In this document: piece after piece, positions 25,232-33,037 of the stretch
How positions within the stretch are numbered: the first letter of the stretch is position 1
Layout: each line of letters starts with the position of its first letter
Translations under genes and position numbers: made by a program
NCBI GenBank assembly: GCA_964474655.1
Contig: CAYYTU010000022.1
Coordinates: 1 to 43,572 of the forward strand
DNA from: CAYYTU01 sp964474655
GTDB taxonomy: Bacteria; Chloroflexota; Anaerolineae; B4-G1
Direction: 5' to 3'
DNA: 43,572 nt
The notes under the pieces: generated by a model
What the model was told of the DNA's origin: nothing
The model's database searches: none
Seen by the model: only the letters and a program-made list of their open reading frames with translations

Positions 25232-26407
25232 TCAACCTCTCGCGCTTTCTCTGGTATCGAAGCCAAAGCGCTCGAATACATCCTTATACTGAGTCACAAT
25301 CTGCTCGCGGGTCAACCCCATCTCCTCCAGCGAGTATTCGTGATCGCTCTCGTAATTCCGCGCCCGCTCCGCCGCCTTGCGCAACACGGCATCGTAATCT
25401 GGCGTCAGGTCGAACCCAAAGCGCTCGTAGATCGTCTTGACGGTGCCCCTGGCATCCTGGATCAGATTGTTGAATCTGATCACAATGTAGCGCTTCTCCG
25501 CTTCTTGTTCCAGGCGCTCTAGCGGGTAGCTGTACCAGTGCCGGGTAGCCTCCAGAACATACTCTCGGCTGGCATACGCCTTCAGCGGCTCGCCCAGCAG
25601 CTGCCACTCTCGTTCCTTGAGGCTGATGTAAGAGGGGATCATATCGAGCGGGTTACGGACCAGATAGATGATCCTGGCTTCGGGAAAGTGCTCATAGAGC
25701 GTGTCGACCATGGGAGTGAAGTTGGGGTTCTTGGCCAGATAGTGACGGGGGCCTTCTCCGGCTGCGTCGTGGAAGTAGAGATGGCGCTGGAGACAGCTCA
25801 CGTAGAAGCTCATAATGCGCTCTCGCTCCGATTCCGGCATCGCGCTATCGAAGTAAGTGTAAGGCAGCGCCTCATCCAGCATAGCGACGTAGAGCCAGAT
25901 CTTCAGGCTGGAGAAGATGTGCGTCAGCAGGTACTCATCCTCCTCAGGGGCCTGGAGGGCTACTTTGTGGATCACGTTCTCTCGTTGCCATCGCTGCTCC
26001 CAACGCGCCAGACGGCGTTGTATCGGAGCGCCAATGCGCTTCCCAAAGTCCGCCAGGGCGATCAGCACCTTGCGCATCGTGATCGAGGGTGCCAGGAACA
26101 TCTCCCAGGTCTTCATCGCCAGGAAGGTCTGCTTGTCCTTCGCCAGGAGCCGCTGGAGGAACGTAGTTCCGCTACGCGGATTTCCCACGATGAAGACCGG
26201 CTGCTGGATCTCCACCTGACGATAATCCGGGAAAAGAAGCTCGTCCAGGAGTAAACCGGTCCAGGTCATCAGCTCCACCGGCACGTAGATGGCGTAAGCC
26301 AGCGTCAGCAGGCCCACCCGCCGGGGCGTCAGCCGGTAATTGGTCTCGCGACTCTTGAAGATTGCTTTGTAGGTAAAGCGAGCGAGGTGGTTGACGTTGA
26401 ATGACAC
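25232..26407 (-). CDS. PAPS-dependent sulfotransferase family protein
   Basis: A 391-aa protein with the 5'-phosphosulfate-binding loop VGNPRSGTTFLQRLL (res 74-88) and the 3'-phosphate-binding stretch IIYLVRNPLDMIPSYIS, both typical of cytosolic sulfotransferases that transfer sulfate from PAPS to a hydroxyl group. The start is GTG with AAGGAG at 5 nt spacing. The N-terminus has a hydrophobic stretch (about 33-57) that could associate with the membrane. Its position before a membrane-tailed GT4 suggests a sulfated glycolipid or glycan product; the acceptor is unknown. It begins 44 bp after the metallopeptidase-like gene. Confidence 0.82.
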   Translation of the reverse strand: MSFNVNHLARFTYKAIFKSRETNYRLTPRRVGLLTLAYAIYVPVELMTWTGLLLDELLFPDYRQVEIQQPVFIVGNPRSGTTFLQRLLAKDKQTFLAMKTWEMFLAPSITMRKVLIALADFGKRIGAPIQRRLARWEQRWQRENVIHKVALQAPEEDEYLLTHIFSSLKIWLYVAMLDEALPYTYFDSAMPESERERIMSFYVSCLQRHLYFHDAAGEGPRHYLAKNPNFTPMVDTLYEHFPEARIIYLVRNPLDMIPSYISLKEREWQLLGEPLKAYASREYVLEATRHWYSYPLERLEQEAEKRYIVIRFNNLIQDARGTVKTIYERFGFDLTPDYDAVLRKAAERARNYESDHEYSLEEMGLTREQIVTQYKDVFERFGFDTRESARG

Positions 26408-26451
26408 TTGACTCCTTCCGCTTGATCCAGCATCCAGGCTACCTGCTCACC

Positions 26452-27873
26452 CTATGGCAGCCGATCCACCACCGCCGCCAGCCTGTCGGCGTCTGGGGCT
26501 TGCACGAAGAGCACGTGACGGGCTGCGCGGGAGACGTGCATCGCGCCGCCATTGCTGCCCCACCAGTAGCCTGGATGACCGGTGGAGGGCTCCAATATCC
26601 GCACCGGGGCATACCGCTGTGGGATTAGATCCATCAAAGCGCGTTCGAACTCCCGGGCTTCCTTCAAGCTATCCCAGACGGAGCGCCAGACCAACACCCG
26701 GCGGCCATCCGGGGCTTCCCAGATGACGAACGTATCCCCGCCCCACCCGTCGGCTGCTGACCAGGCTCGGGGTTCGGGCAGCGTCTCGCCCAGATAGAGC
26801 GCTACGCCCAGCTCGCCCAGCGTATCCTCCAGCGTCAGCGACCAATCGTTGTCCAGCGATTCGGACAGCGATGGTACGGTAACTTCGACTGGCTGATCTG
26901 GCTGCTCCAGATAACGTTCTGGATGAAGAATCTGCTCGGTCGAGCGCGGTGGCGCGGTGTAGGCTCGGTTTATTATCTCCCAGTCCCCGGCCTGGAACAA
27001 AGCCTCGGCGAACTCTCGTCCCTCCCAGTGCGGGAAGCGTTGAATGCGCGTCCATATTTCGTCGCGCCTCAGGCCTTCTTCGTTACGCATCTGCGGCAGC
27101 ATTGTGCCCTCAATGCAGGATAATTTTTCCGTCTGTACGATCAGCTCGGTTAGGGGGTGCCAGTCCACAGCGGCTGGACTTCCCGCGATGTAGAGGGCTG
27201 TCGATAGCATGGCGTCTCCCTCAATCAGCGCCTGGGTCGCCAGGGCCGCATCGGTGGTCGTGGCGCGGTCGTCCATCGCGCTCAAATCAAAGTGCTGGTC
27301 TTGCAGGGCGTGGACGTAGGCGTGGGCCAGCAAGGCCTGCGCCTCAGCGCTATCTGTGGAGCGATCGGCTGCGACGTAAAGCTGACGTTGCTCTGGCACG
27401 TAGACGCCGGCTGAAGGTTGCGCACAGACGGTGATCTGGGCCGAGGGCAGCACGTCCAGCGCGGCATAGGGCGCCGACTGGGCCTCCGGCTGACGTTCGG
27501 CGTAAAGGCGGTGCAACATCGTAGTCATCTCACGCTGGTTGAGGAAGCTCAGCGGCACCTCGAAACGCCTTTCCAGGCCGCGCTGGGTTTCGACCTGGTG
27601 TCGGATCTGGTCGAAGAGGCGAGCGGCCTGGACCTGCGAGCCGAGACCGGCGCTTAACGTCGATTCGGGCGTCTCCGCAGCCGGCGTCGGTTCAGAGGGG
27701 AGCGACGTGGGCGTCCTCGCGCCAGAAGCAAACGTCGAGGGAGACGATGGCGCTCGGGCGTTCTGGAGTGACGTGACCACAAAGCCGGTCAGCATCGCGA
27801 AGACGACCACCACTGCGATCAACAATCCGAGGACAACACGTCGCTGACGAGACGTAAGCTCGGAGACATTCAC
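26452..27873 (-). CDS. Membrane-anchored metallopeptidase-like protein with altered HExxH
   Basis: A 473-aa protein with one N-terminal transmembrane helix (about res 13-34) and a Pro/Ser/Thr linker, so the main domain lies outside the membrane. The core has LLAHAYVHALQDQHFDL (181-197) and, 30 residues on, ALIEGDA (215-221). Both match the zinc-peptidase-like families where the first segment normally reads HExxH and the Glu of EGDA is the third ligand. Here the catalytic Glu is Ala185, while His184, His188 and Glu218 are kept, so it may bind metal without cleaving. The GTG start overlaps the rph stop by 4 nt (GTGA). Function is unknown. Confidence 0.65.
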   Translation of the reverse strand: MNVSELTSRQRRVVLGLLIAVVVVFAMLTGFVVTSLQNARAPSSPSTFASGARTPTSLPSEPTPAAETPESTLSAGLGSQVQAARLFDQIRHQVETQRGLERRFEVPLSFLNQREMTTMLHRLYAERQPEAQSAPYAALDVLPSAQITVCAQPSAGVYVPEQRQLYVAADRSTDSAEAQALLAHAYVHALQDQHFDLSAMDDRATTTDAALATQALIEGDAMLSTALYIAGSPAAVDWHPLTELIVQTEKLSCIEGTMLPQMRNEEGLRRDEIWTRIQRFPHWEGREFAEALFQAGDWEIINRAYTAPPRSTEQILHPERYLEQPDQPVEVTVPSLSESLDNDWSLTLEDTLGELGVALYLGETLPEPRAWSAADGWGGDTFVIWEAPDGRRVLVWRSVWDSLKEAREFERALMDLIPQRYAPVRILEPSTGHPGYWWGSNGGAMHVSRAARHVLFVQAPDADRLAAVVDRLP

Positions 27874-28592
27874 CGCAACACCTCATGCTGCCGCTGCACG
27901 AGACGAGCGATACCCCGCGTGGCAAGATCAAGCATACGTTCAAGCGACTGCTGCGAGAAGGGCGCTCCTTCGGCTGTCCCTTGTACCTCGACCAGACGAC
28001 CATCGTCCGTCATCGCGACGTTGAGATCGACGTCAGCTGTATGATCCTCGACGTAACAAAGGTCTAGCCGCTCCTCGCCGTCCACCAGGCCGACGCTGAC
28101 TGCAGCAATCAGCGGCTTCAACACCTCCGGCGGCGCTTGCCCCTCATCCACCAGGCGATGTAGCGCCAAAGCGACGGCCACATAGCCCCCAGTGATCGCG
28201 GCCGTGCGTGTGCCGCCGTCGGCCTGGAGCACGTCACAATCGACGATTATCATTCGCTCGCCCAGCAGCTCAAGATCGACGCCGGCCCGCAAGGCACGGC
28301 CGATCAAGCGTCGTATCTCCTGCGTGCGACCACCGAAACCATCTGTTTCACGGGGGGTACGCTCGTGCGTGGAGCGCGGCAACAGGGCATATTCGGCCGT
28401 CAGCCATCCAGAACCGGTCCCGGACAGCCAGCGCGGCACGCGTTCCGCCAGCGTGACGTTACACAGCACGCGGGTGCGGCCCATCTCAATCAATACCGAG
28501 CCTTCCGGGTACTTGATGTAATCCGGGATGAACGTGACCGGGCGCAGCTCGTCAAGCCGACGTCCATCGGGGCGGGTAGAGCGATCAGTCAT
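27870..28592 (-). CDS. rph: Ribonuclease PH
   Basis: A 240-aa phosphate-dependent 3'-5' exoribonuclease that trims tRNA 3' ends. The family signature is clear: RPDGRRLDELRPV at the N-terminus, the IGRALRAGVDL helix, VDCDVLQADGGTRTAAITGG, and DLNVAMTDDGRLVEVQGTAEG near the end; length is standard. The start at 28592 fits the family N-terminus (MTDRSTRPDGR). No ribosome site precedes it, and the -10 box ends 10 nt upstream, so the mRNA is probably leaderless or nearly so. It leads the long minus-strand run and overlaps the next gene by 4 nt. Confidence 0.95.
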   Translation of the reverse strand: MTDRSTRPDGRRLDELRPVTFIPDYIKYPEGSVLIEMGRTRVLCNVTLAERVPRWLSGTGSGWLTAEYALLPRSTHERTPRETDGFGGRTQEIRRLIGRALRAGVDLELLGERMIIVDCDVLQADGGTRTAAITGGYVAVALALHRLVDEGQAPPEVLKPLIAAVSVGLVDGEERLDLCYVEDHTADVDLNVAMTDDGRLVEVQGTAEGAPFSQQSLERMLDLATRGIARLVQRQHEVLR

Positions 28593-28601
28593 AGTGATGC
28601 G

Positions 28602-28629
28602 ATTATACCACGCGGATATGCGGGGACAA
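28602..28629 (-). promoter_or_regulatory. Promoter for rph and the minus-strand run
   Basis: On the minus strand TTGTCC (28629-28624), 16 bp, then a perfect TATAAT (28607-28602). The expected start point, near 28595, is only a few nucleotides from the ATG at 28592. Confidence 0.7.
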
Positions 28630-28695
28630 GAATTTTCCTGAGAAGCCCTTCCATACGAGGTCTTTTGACAATCAAGATCTAATCTGCGCAAAGGC

Positions 28696-28723
28696 TTGAC
28701 ATGACCCTTGTGCGTGCTATGAT
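28696..28723 (+). promoter_or_regulatory. Sigma-A-type promoter for the Mth938-like gene
   Basis: A perfect -35 TTGACA (28696-28701), a 16-bp spacer and TATGAT (28718-28723) lie 85 bp before the ATG at 28808, divergent from the rph promoter. The leader of about 78 nt ends in a strong GAGGAGGT ribosome site. Confidence 0.7.
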
Positions 28724-28807
28724 ACAAATTGACCTGAGGCGCACTGATTGCGTCTTAGGTTGCAGTTCGCTGGTAGGGTCTATCGCCAACACTTGAGGAG
28801 GTGACTT

Positions 28808-29158
28808 ATGAACGCTCCACAAGTCGAAAGCTACAGCTTTGGACGGATGACAGTCGATGGTGAGCGCCACTCGAAGGACTTGATTCTGTTGCCGGACCGG
28901 GTCTTGCCGCATTGGTGGCGCAACCAAGGTCACCAGTTGAGCCCGGAGGACCTGGAAGCGGTCTTCGATGCGGCGCCAGAGGTGCTGGTGGTCGGCACCG
29001 GCGCTTACGAGCGGATGACGGTCCCATCGCAGACCAGAGAGGCCGTGGAGGAGGCCGGGATCGATCTGCATGTCGATGAGACGGGCGAGGCCTGGCAACT
29101 CTACAATAACCTGCAGCAGGAAAAGCGCACCGCTGGCGCTTTCCACCTCACGTGCTAA
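28808..29158 (+). CDS. Mth938-like domain protein (DUF498/AAMDC type)
   Basis: A 116-aa single-domain protein. The opening VESYSFGRMTVDGERHSKDLILLPD and the core EVLVVGTGAYERMTVPSQTREAVEEAGIDLHV match the Mth938 fold, whose members include mammalian AAMDC and the complex I assembly factor NDUFAF3. Biochemical function in bacteria is not established. It has its own strong promoter and a GAGGAGGT ribosome site, and no same-strand gene follows for 108 bp. Its partner is unknown. Confidence 0.8.
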   Translation: MNAPQVESYSFGRMTVDGERHSKDLILLPDRVLPHWWRNQGHQLSPEDLEAVFDAAPEVLVVGTGAYERMTVPSQTREAVEEAGIDLHVDETGEAWQLYNNLQQEKRTAGAFHLTC

Positions 29159-29266
29159 AGAGTCAACCAGTCAATGCTCGGCCCTTTTTCTCACGTGACT
29201 TACTTCGTCAGTTCTCGTTTGAAGACTGAACGGCCGCTGTACTGATAATCTAACCGAGGTAAAGGG

Positions 29267-31099
29267 ATGAAACTTACGTGGCGACACATAGGTCTGGCGC
29301 TAACACTGTTGACCGTCATCCTGAGCGGACAGATAGCCCCCCTGATGGCTTCCGCCGATGGCATACCGGATTATCGCTTCGGCGCGATTGAGACGTATGA
29401 TGCCCCCGCCGCGGCCTCGGCGCTGGGAGCCGGATGGACCCGCGTCACATTCCGCTGGAATGAGATCCAGACCAACAGCCCTGACGAGTGGACCCTCCCC
29501 ATCTCCGATCAGGCCCTGAACACCGAGCTGGCACGGGGACGACAGGTGGTCGGGTTGCTGGTTACCACGCCAGGCTGGGCGACTGACATGGAGAGAGGCG
29601 CTGGCGTGCCGCAGGGGCTTCATCTGCCGCCCGACGATCCTCGTAACCAGTGGGCTAATTTTGTGCGTAAGATCGTAACTCACTACGCCGGGCGCATCGA
29701 CCACTGGATCATCTGGAACGAGCCGGACATCGCCGGCACGCAACATATGAGCTGGGGGGGATCGGTCGAGGATTTCGTCCAACTGCTCCGCGTGGCCTAT
29801 ATCGTCGCCGAACAGGCAAATCCCAACGCTACCATCCATATGTCGGCGGTGACCCATTGGTGGAATGAGGACTGGTTCGGTCAGTTCCTCGATACGCTGG
29901 TCGCTGATCCTGGGGCTGCTGAGCGTAACCATTACTTCGACGTGATGACGCTCCACGTCTATTTCCAACCGGAGACGGTCTACGATCTGACGGCGCATTA
30001 CTACGCTCTGATGCGCAACCGGGGCCTCTCCAAGCCGATCTGGATCGTGGAGACGAACGCAGCGCCCTCCAACGACCCGGCCTGGCCCGTGCCCGGCGCC
30101 CAGTTTGACGTCTCGCTGGATCAGCAGGCCTACTACATCGTCCAGGCTTTCAGCCTGGGCATCGCTGCCGGTGCGCAACGGATGGCGGTCTATAAGATGA
30201 TCGACACCGAGACCGACCGCGCCGCCAACCCGGAGCCTTTCGGCCTGGTGCGGATGGACGGCAGCCGCCGTCCGGCCTTCACGGCTTATCAGACGGCGAC
30301 CAACTACCTGTCCGGGTTTCGTGGCGGTAGTTGGGAACGCCGCGATGATATCGCAACAGTGGTCATCGACCGGGGCGACAAGACGACGACCGTCGTATGG
30401 GCCCGGGTGCCAGAGCCGCAGACGGCCATGATCCCGGCGCGCACCACGCGGGCGCTGCGGGTCGATCCCTGGGGATCGGCGCGGTACATCTATCCGGAAC
30501 GCGGCTATTATTACGTCGATCTGCCCGGCGCCGATTGCTCGCAGGGCTGTCTGATCGGCGGTGCGCCCTATATGGTGGTCGAGAACGCGCCGGCGAGCTC
30601 TAACACTGCACCGCCGCCTTCCTCCCCCACGCCGCCGATTGAGGAGTCGCTGCCGGAGGAGGCGGAGGGGGATGCAACCGAAGAACCAGAGGAATTCGGG
30701 GAAGGCGAGGGCGGCGAGGAGACCACGACGCCCAGTCCGGATTCTCCACTCGCCATGCTTACCCCCACGACTACGTTGACGTCCATCGCCACCGTCACAT
30801 CAACCGCCACATCCACCGCCACATCCACCGCCACATCCACTCCCCGGCATACGCCGACTCCCACCGCCGGTCCCTCTGTCACCCCGACGCTCTCCCCCTT
30901 GCCGACCGCCACATCGACCGCTGCACCCAGCGCCACCCCGACTTTTACGCCAACTGTTACTCCGATTGCTACGCCGGTTCCCGTCCCTGTGGCCGCGGTA
31001 CCCGCTCGGCGCCCTTGGGCCGTGATTGGTGTTCTGGCGCTTATGATGGCCAGTGCCACGTTTATGATCAGGCACAAAGGAGACGGCGGTGGCCAGTAA
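29267..31099 (+). CDS. Secreted clan-A glycoside hydrolase-like protein, paralogue of the one at 10907
   Basis: A 610-aa protein with a signal peptide (about res 1-31), a TIM-barrel glycosidase-like domain, an acidic Glu/Pro linker (about 455-495), a Thr-rich stalk with four ATST units, and a C-terminal membrane helix. Candidate catalytic residues are Glu152 (WNEPD) and Glu262 (WIVETNAAPS), the same pair and spacing as in the protein at 10907; the two align throughout the catalytic domain. An AAAGGG ribosome site precedes the ATG. The stalk and anchor would display the enzyme away from the membrane. The USP-type gene overlaps its end by 11 nt. The substrate is unknown. Confidence 0.75.
   Translation: MKLTWRHIGLALTLLTVILSGQIAPLMASADGIPDYRFGAIETYDAPAAASALGAGWTRVTFRWNEIQTNSPDEWTLPISDQALNTELARGRQVVGLLVTTPGWATDMERGAGVPQGLHLPPDDPRNQWANFVRKIVTHYAGRIDHWIIWNEPDIAGTQHMSWGGSVEDFVQLLRVAYIVAEQANPNATIHMSAVTHWWNEDWFGQFLDTLVADPGAAERNHYFDVMTLHVYFQPETVYDLTAHYYALMRNRGLSKPIWIVETNAAPSNDPAWPVPGAQFDVSLDQQAYYIVQAFSLGIAAGAQRMAVYKMIDTETDRAANPEPFGLVRMDGSRRPAFTAYQTATNYLSGFRGGSWERRDDIATVVIDRGDKTTTVVWARVPEPQTAMIPARTTRALRVDPWGSARYIYPERGYYYVDLPGADCSQGCLIGGAPYMVVENAPASSNTAPPPSSPTPPIEESLPEEAEGDATEEPEEFGEGEGGEETTTPSPDSPLAMLTPTTTLTSIATVTSTATSTATSTATSTPRHTPTPTAGPSVTPTLSPLPTATSTAAPSATPTFTPTVTPIATPVPVPVAAVPARRPWAVIGVLALMMASATFMIRHKGDGGGQ
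30794..30841. repeat. Four tandem 12-bp units in the stalk-coding region
   Basis: Units of GCCACATCCACC (first copy GTCACATCAACC, last ending in T) start at 30794, 30806, 30818 and 30830 and encode Thr-Ala-Thr-Ser repeats. Near-identity at the DNA level suggests recent slippage or unequal exchange that changes stalk length. Confidence 0.85.
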
Positions 31100-32819
31100 A
31101 CCCCTCGCTTCCGCGATTCAGGACTTTCAGCAAGCCCGTCGACAAGCATCGCTGGAAGGGATTCTGGCCCGGCTGGCCGGGCGTCCGACCGATCTTCTCT
31201 CCTACGAGGACGTCCGCCGAAAGCTGAAAGCGTATCGCTCCTCGAGCGAGCAGCTGGAGGAGATACCCCTGGACGCCATCGTCGGCAGCGTGGGGCGCTA
31301 CTCCGATTTCACCCGCAGCTTCTTGCCACGAGAGGCCGTCGACGGAGGTCGCTGGGCTCGCGTCGAGCAAGCGATGACGGGTATGAAGGGCGTGCCGCCG
31401 ATCACCGCCTACAAGGTCGGCGACGCCTACTTCGTGCGCGACGGTCACCACCGGGTCTCAGTGGCCCGTCGGCTTGGCGCTACTCACATTGAGGCTTACG
31501 TGAGCGAGGTCGACGTGAAAGTCCCCGTTTCGCCCGACATTCAAGCCGAGGATTTGATCCTGAAGGCTGAATACGCCGACTTCCTGGAGCGCACGGGCCT
31601 GAAGGAGATGCGCCCCGAAGCAGATCTGAGCGTGACTGTGACGGGCCAATACCCGGTTCTGGAAGAGCACATCGAAGTCCACCGCTACTTTATGGGCCTG
31701 GAGCAAGAGCGAGAGATACCCTACGGAGAAGCAGTCGCTCACTGGTACGATTACATCTATCAGCCGATCGTTCATCTGATCCGTCGGCGCGGCCTGCTGC
31801 GGGATTTTCCCAGGCGCACGGAGACCGACCTCTATCTCTGGATCGCCGAGCATCGCGCCGAGATGGAAGAGGGCATAGGGTGGGACGTGGGGCCAAAGGC
31901 AGCGGCCGACGATTTGGCAGAGCGGTTCAGCACGCAACGGCTGCGGATCGCCGCCCGGGTCGGCGAACGGCTGCGAGAGATGGTTACCCCTGAGGAACTC
32001 GAAGGCGGCCCTCCGCCGGGCCAATGGCGCGAGGAACGTCTTGCAGAACGACCAGACGACCGTCTCTTCGTGGATGTGCTGGTGGCCATCGACGGCGGGG
32101 TGCTCGGCTGGCAGGCGCTGGATCAGGCCCTGATCGTCGCCCGCCGCGAGGGCGGACGGATCCATGGGCTTCACGTGATTCCCGCTGAACAGGAGGTCGC
32201 CAGCGAAACCATCAGCGCTGTCGAGGTCGAGTTCGATCGGCGCTGTACCGAGGCCGGCGTGCCCGGTCGGCTGACGGTTGAGGTAGGAGAAATCCCTCAC
32301 GCGATCTGCGGTCGTGCACGCTGGGTCGATCTGGTGGTCCTGAGCCTGGCCTACCCCCCAGCGCCCGAACCGTTGAGCAAGATAGGATCGGGCTTCCGAA
32401 CTATCATCCGCAACTGCCCACGCCCGATGTTGGCCGTGCCAGAAAGCCCAGACCGCGTTGATTCGGCGCTGCTGGCCTACGACGGCAGCGCCAGGGCCGA
32501 AGAAGCGCTCTTCGTCGGCACCTACCTGGCCGGTCGGTGGGACCTTGCCCTGACGGTAGTGACGGTGATGGAGAACGGCGTCACGCCAGAGACGCTGGAC
32601 AACGCTCGCCGGTACCTGGAGGAACACGGCGTCCAGGCCGAGTATGTCGAGACCGATGGTCCAGTTGCAGACGCACTTACGAGCCTCGTCCAAGAACGTG
32701 CCCTCGATTGGATTATGATGGGAGGTTACGGATCCAGCCCGGTGCTTGAAGTGGTGCTCGGCAGCACGGTCAACCACGTGCTCCGCAGGAGCAGGCTCCC
32801 AATGTTGATCTGCCGCTAG
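31089..32819 (+). CDS. ParB-like domain fused to two universal stress protein domains
   Basis: A 576-aa protein. Residues about 55-145 contain FVRDGHHRVSVARRLGA (DGHHR at 118-122), the core motif of the ParB/sulfiredoxin-like fold. A middle helical region (about 150-320) is unassigned. Two USP domains follow, starting near residues 325 and 454; the second has the ATP-binding pattern GGYGSSPVLEVVLGST (G-x2-G-x9-G-S), while the first lacks a clear one. The GTG start at 31089 has AAGGAG upstream and lies within the last codons of the glycosidase-like gene. The DGHHR motif suggests nucleotide binding or hydrolysis; a stress-linked sensor is inference. Confidence 0.72.
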   Translation: MASKPLASAIQDFQQARRQASLEGILARLAGRPTDLLSYEDVRRKLKAYRSSSEQLEEIPLDAIVGSVGRYSDFTRSFLPREAVDGGRWARVEQAMTGMKGVPPITAYKVGDAYFVRDGHHRVSVARRLGATHIEAYVSEVDVKVPVSPDIQAEDLILKAEYADFLERTGLKEMRPEADLSVTVTGQYPVLEEHIEVHRYFMGLEQEREIPYGEAVAHWYDYIYQPIVHLIRRRGLLRDFPRRTETDLYLWIAEHRAEMEEGIGWDVGPKAAADDLAERFSTQRLRIAARVGERLREMVTPEELEGGPPPGQWREERLAERPDDRLFVDVLVAIDGGVLGWQALDQALIVARREGGRIHGLHVIPAEQEVASETISAVEVEFDRRCTEAGVPGRLTVEVGEIPHAICGRARWVDLVVLSLAYPPAPEPLSKIGSGFRTIIRNCPRPMLAVPESPDRVDSALLAYDGSARAEEALFVGTYLAGRWDLALTVVTVMENGVTPETLDNARRYLEEHGVQAEYVETDGPVADALTSLVQERALDWIMMGGYGSSPVLEVVLGSTVNHVLRRSRLPMLICR

Positions 32820-32844
32820 GACTACAAAGAAACTTTGACGAGAC

Positions 32845-32925
32845 TGTCGAAGAGTGCGATTTTTGCCAAGTCGTCAATCCTTCGACAGGCTTCGCGTGAG
32901 CTCAGCCGAACGGCTCAGGATGGCT
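32845..32925. repeat. Dispersed-repeat-like intergenic sequence with inverted repeats
   Basis: TGTCGAAG (32845-32852) and CTTCGACA (32880-32887) are perfect 8-bp inverted repeats, and AGCCG-AA-CGGCT (32904-32915) forms a second hairpin. The segment CCTTCGACAGGCTTCG and the following CTCAGGATGG resemble a repeat I have seen widely in bacterial intergenic DNA. It fills most of the 218-bp gap before the amidohydrolase gene; the rest shows nothing else. Confidence 0.5.
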
Positions 32926-33037
32926 ATTGAGGGATCAACTTCGGTGAAATCTCGTTGAGTACTAGTCGAGGGGATAATTGCGCTGGTGCTCCCAGGCCGC
33001 CTTGCTACGAGAGCAGTTCGATAGAAGGAGGAGGCGC

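Noticed and set aside
29220..29260. Promoter for the second glycosidase-like gene (TTGAAG with GATAAT)
   Set aside because: The spacer would be 19 bp and the -35 match is weak, so I do not list it.
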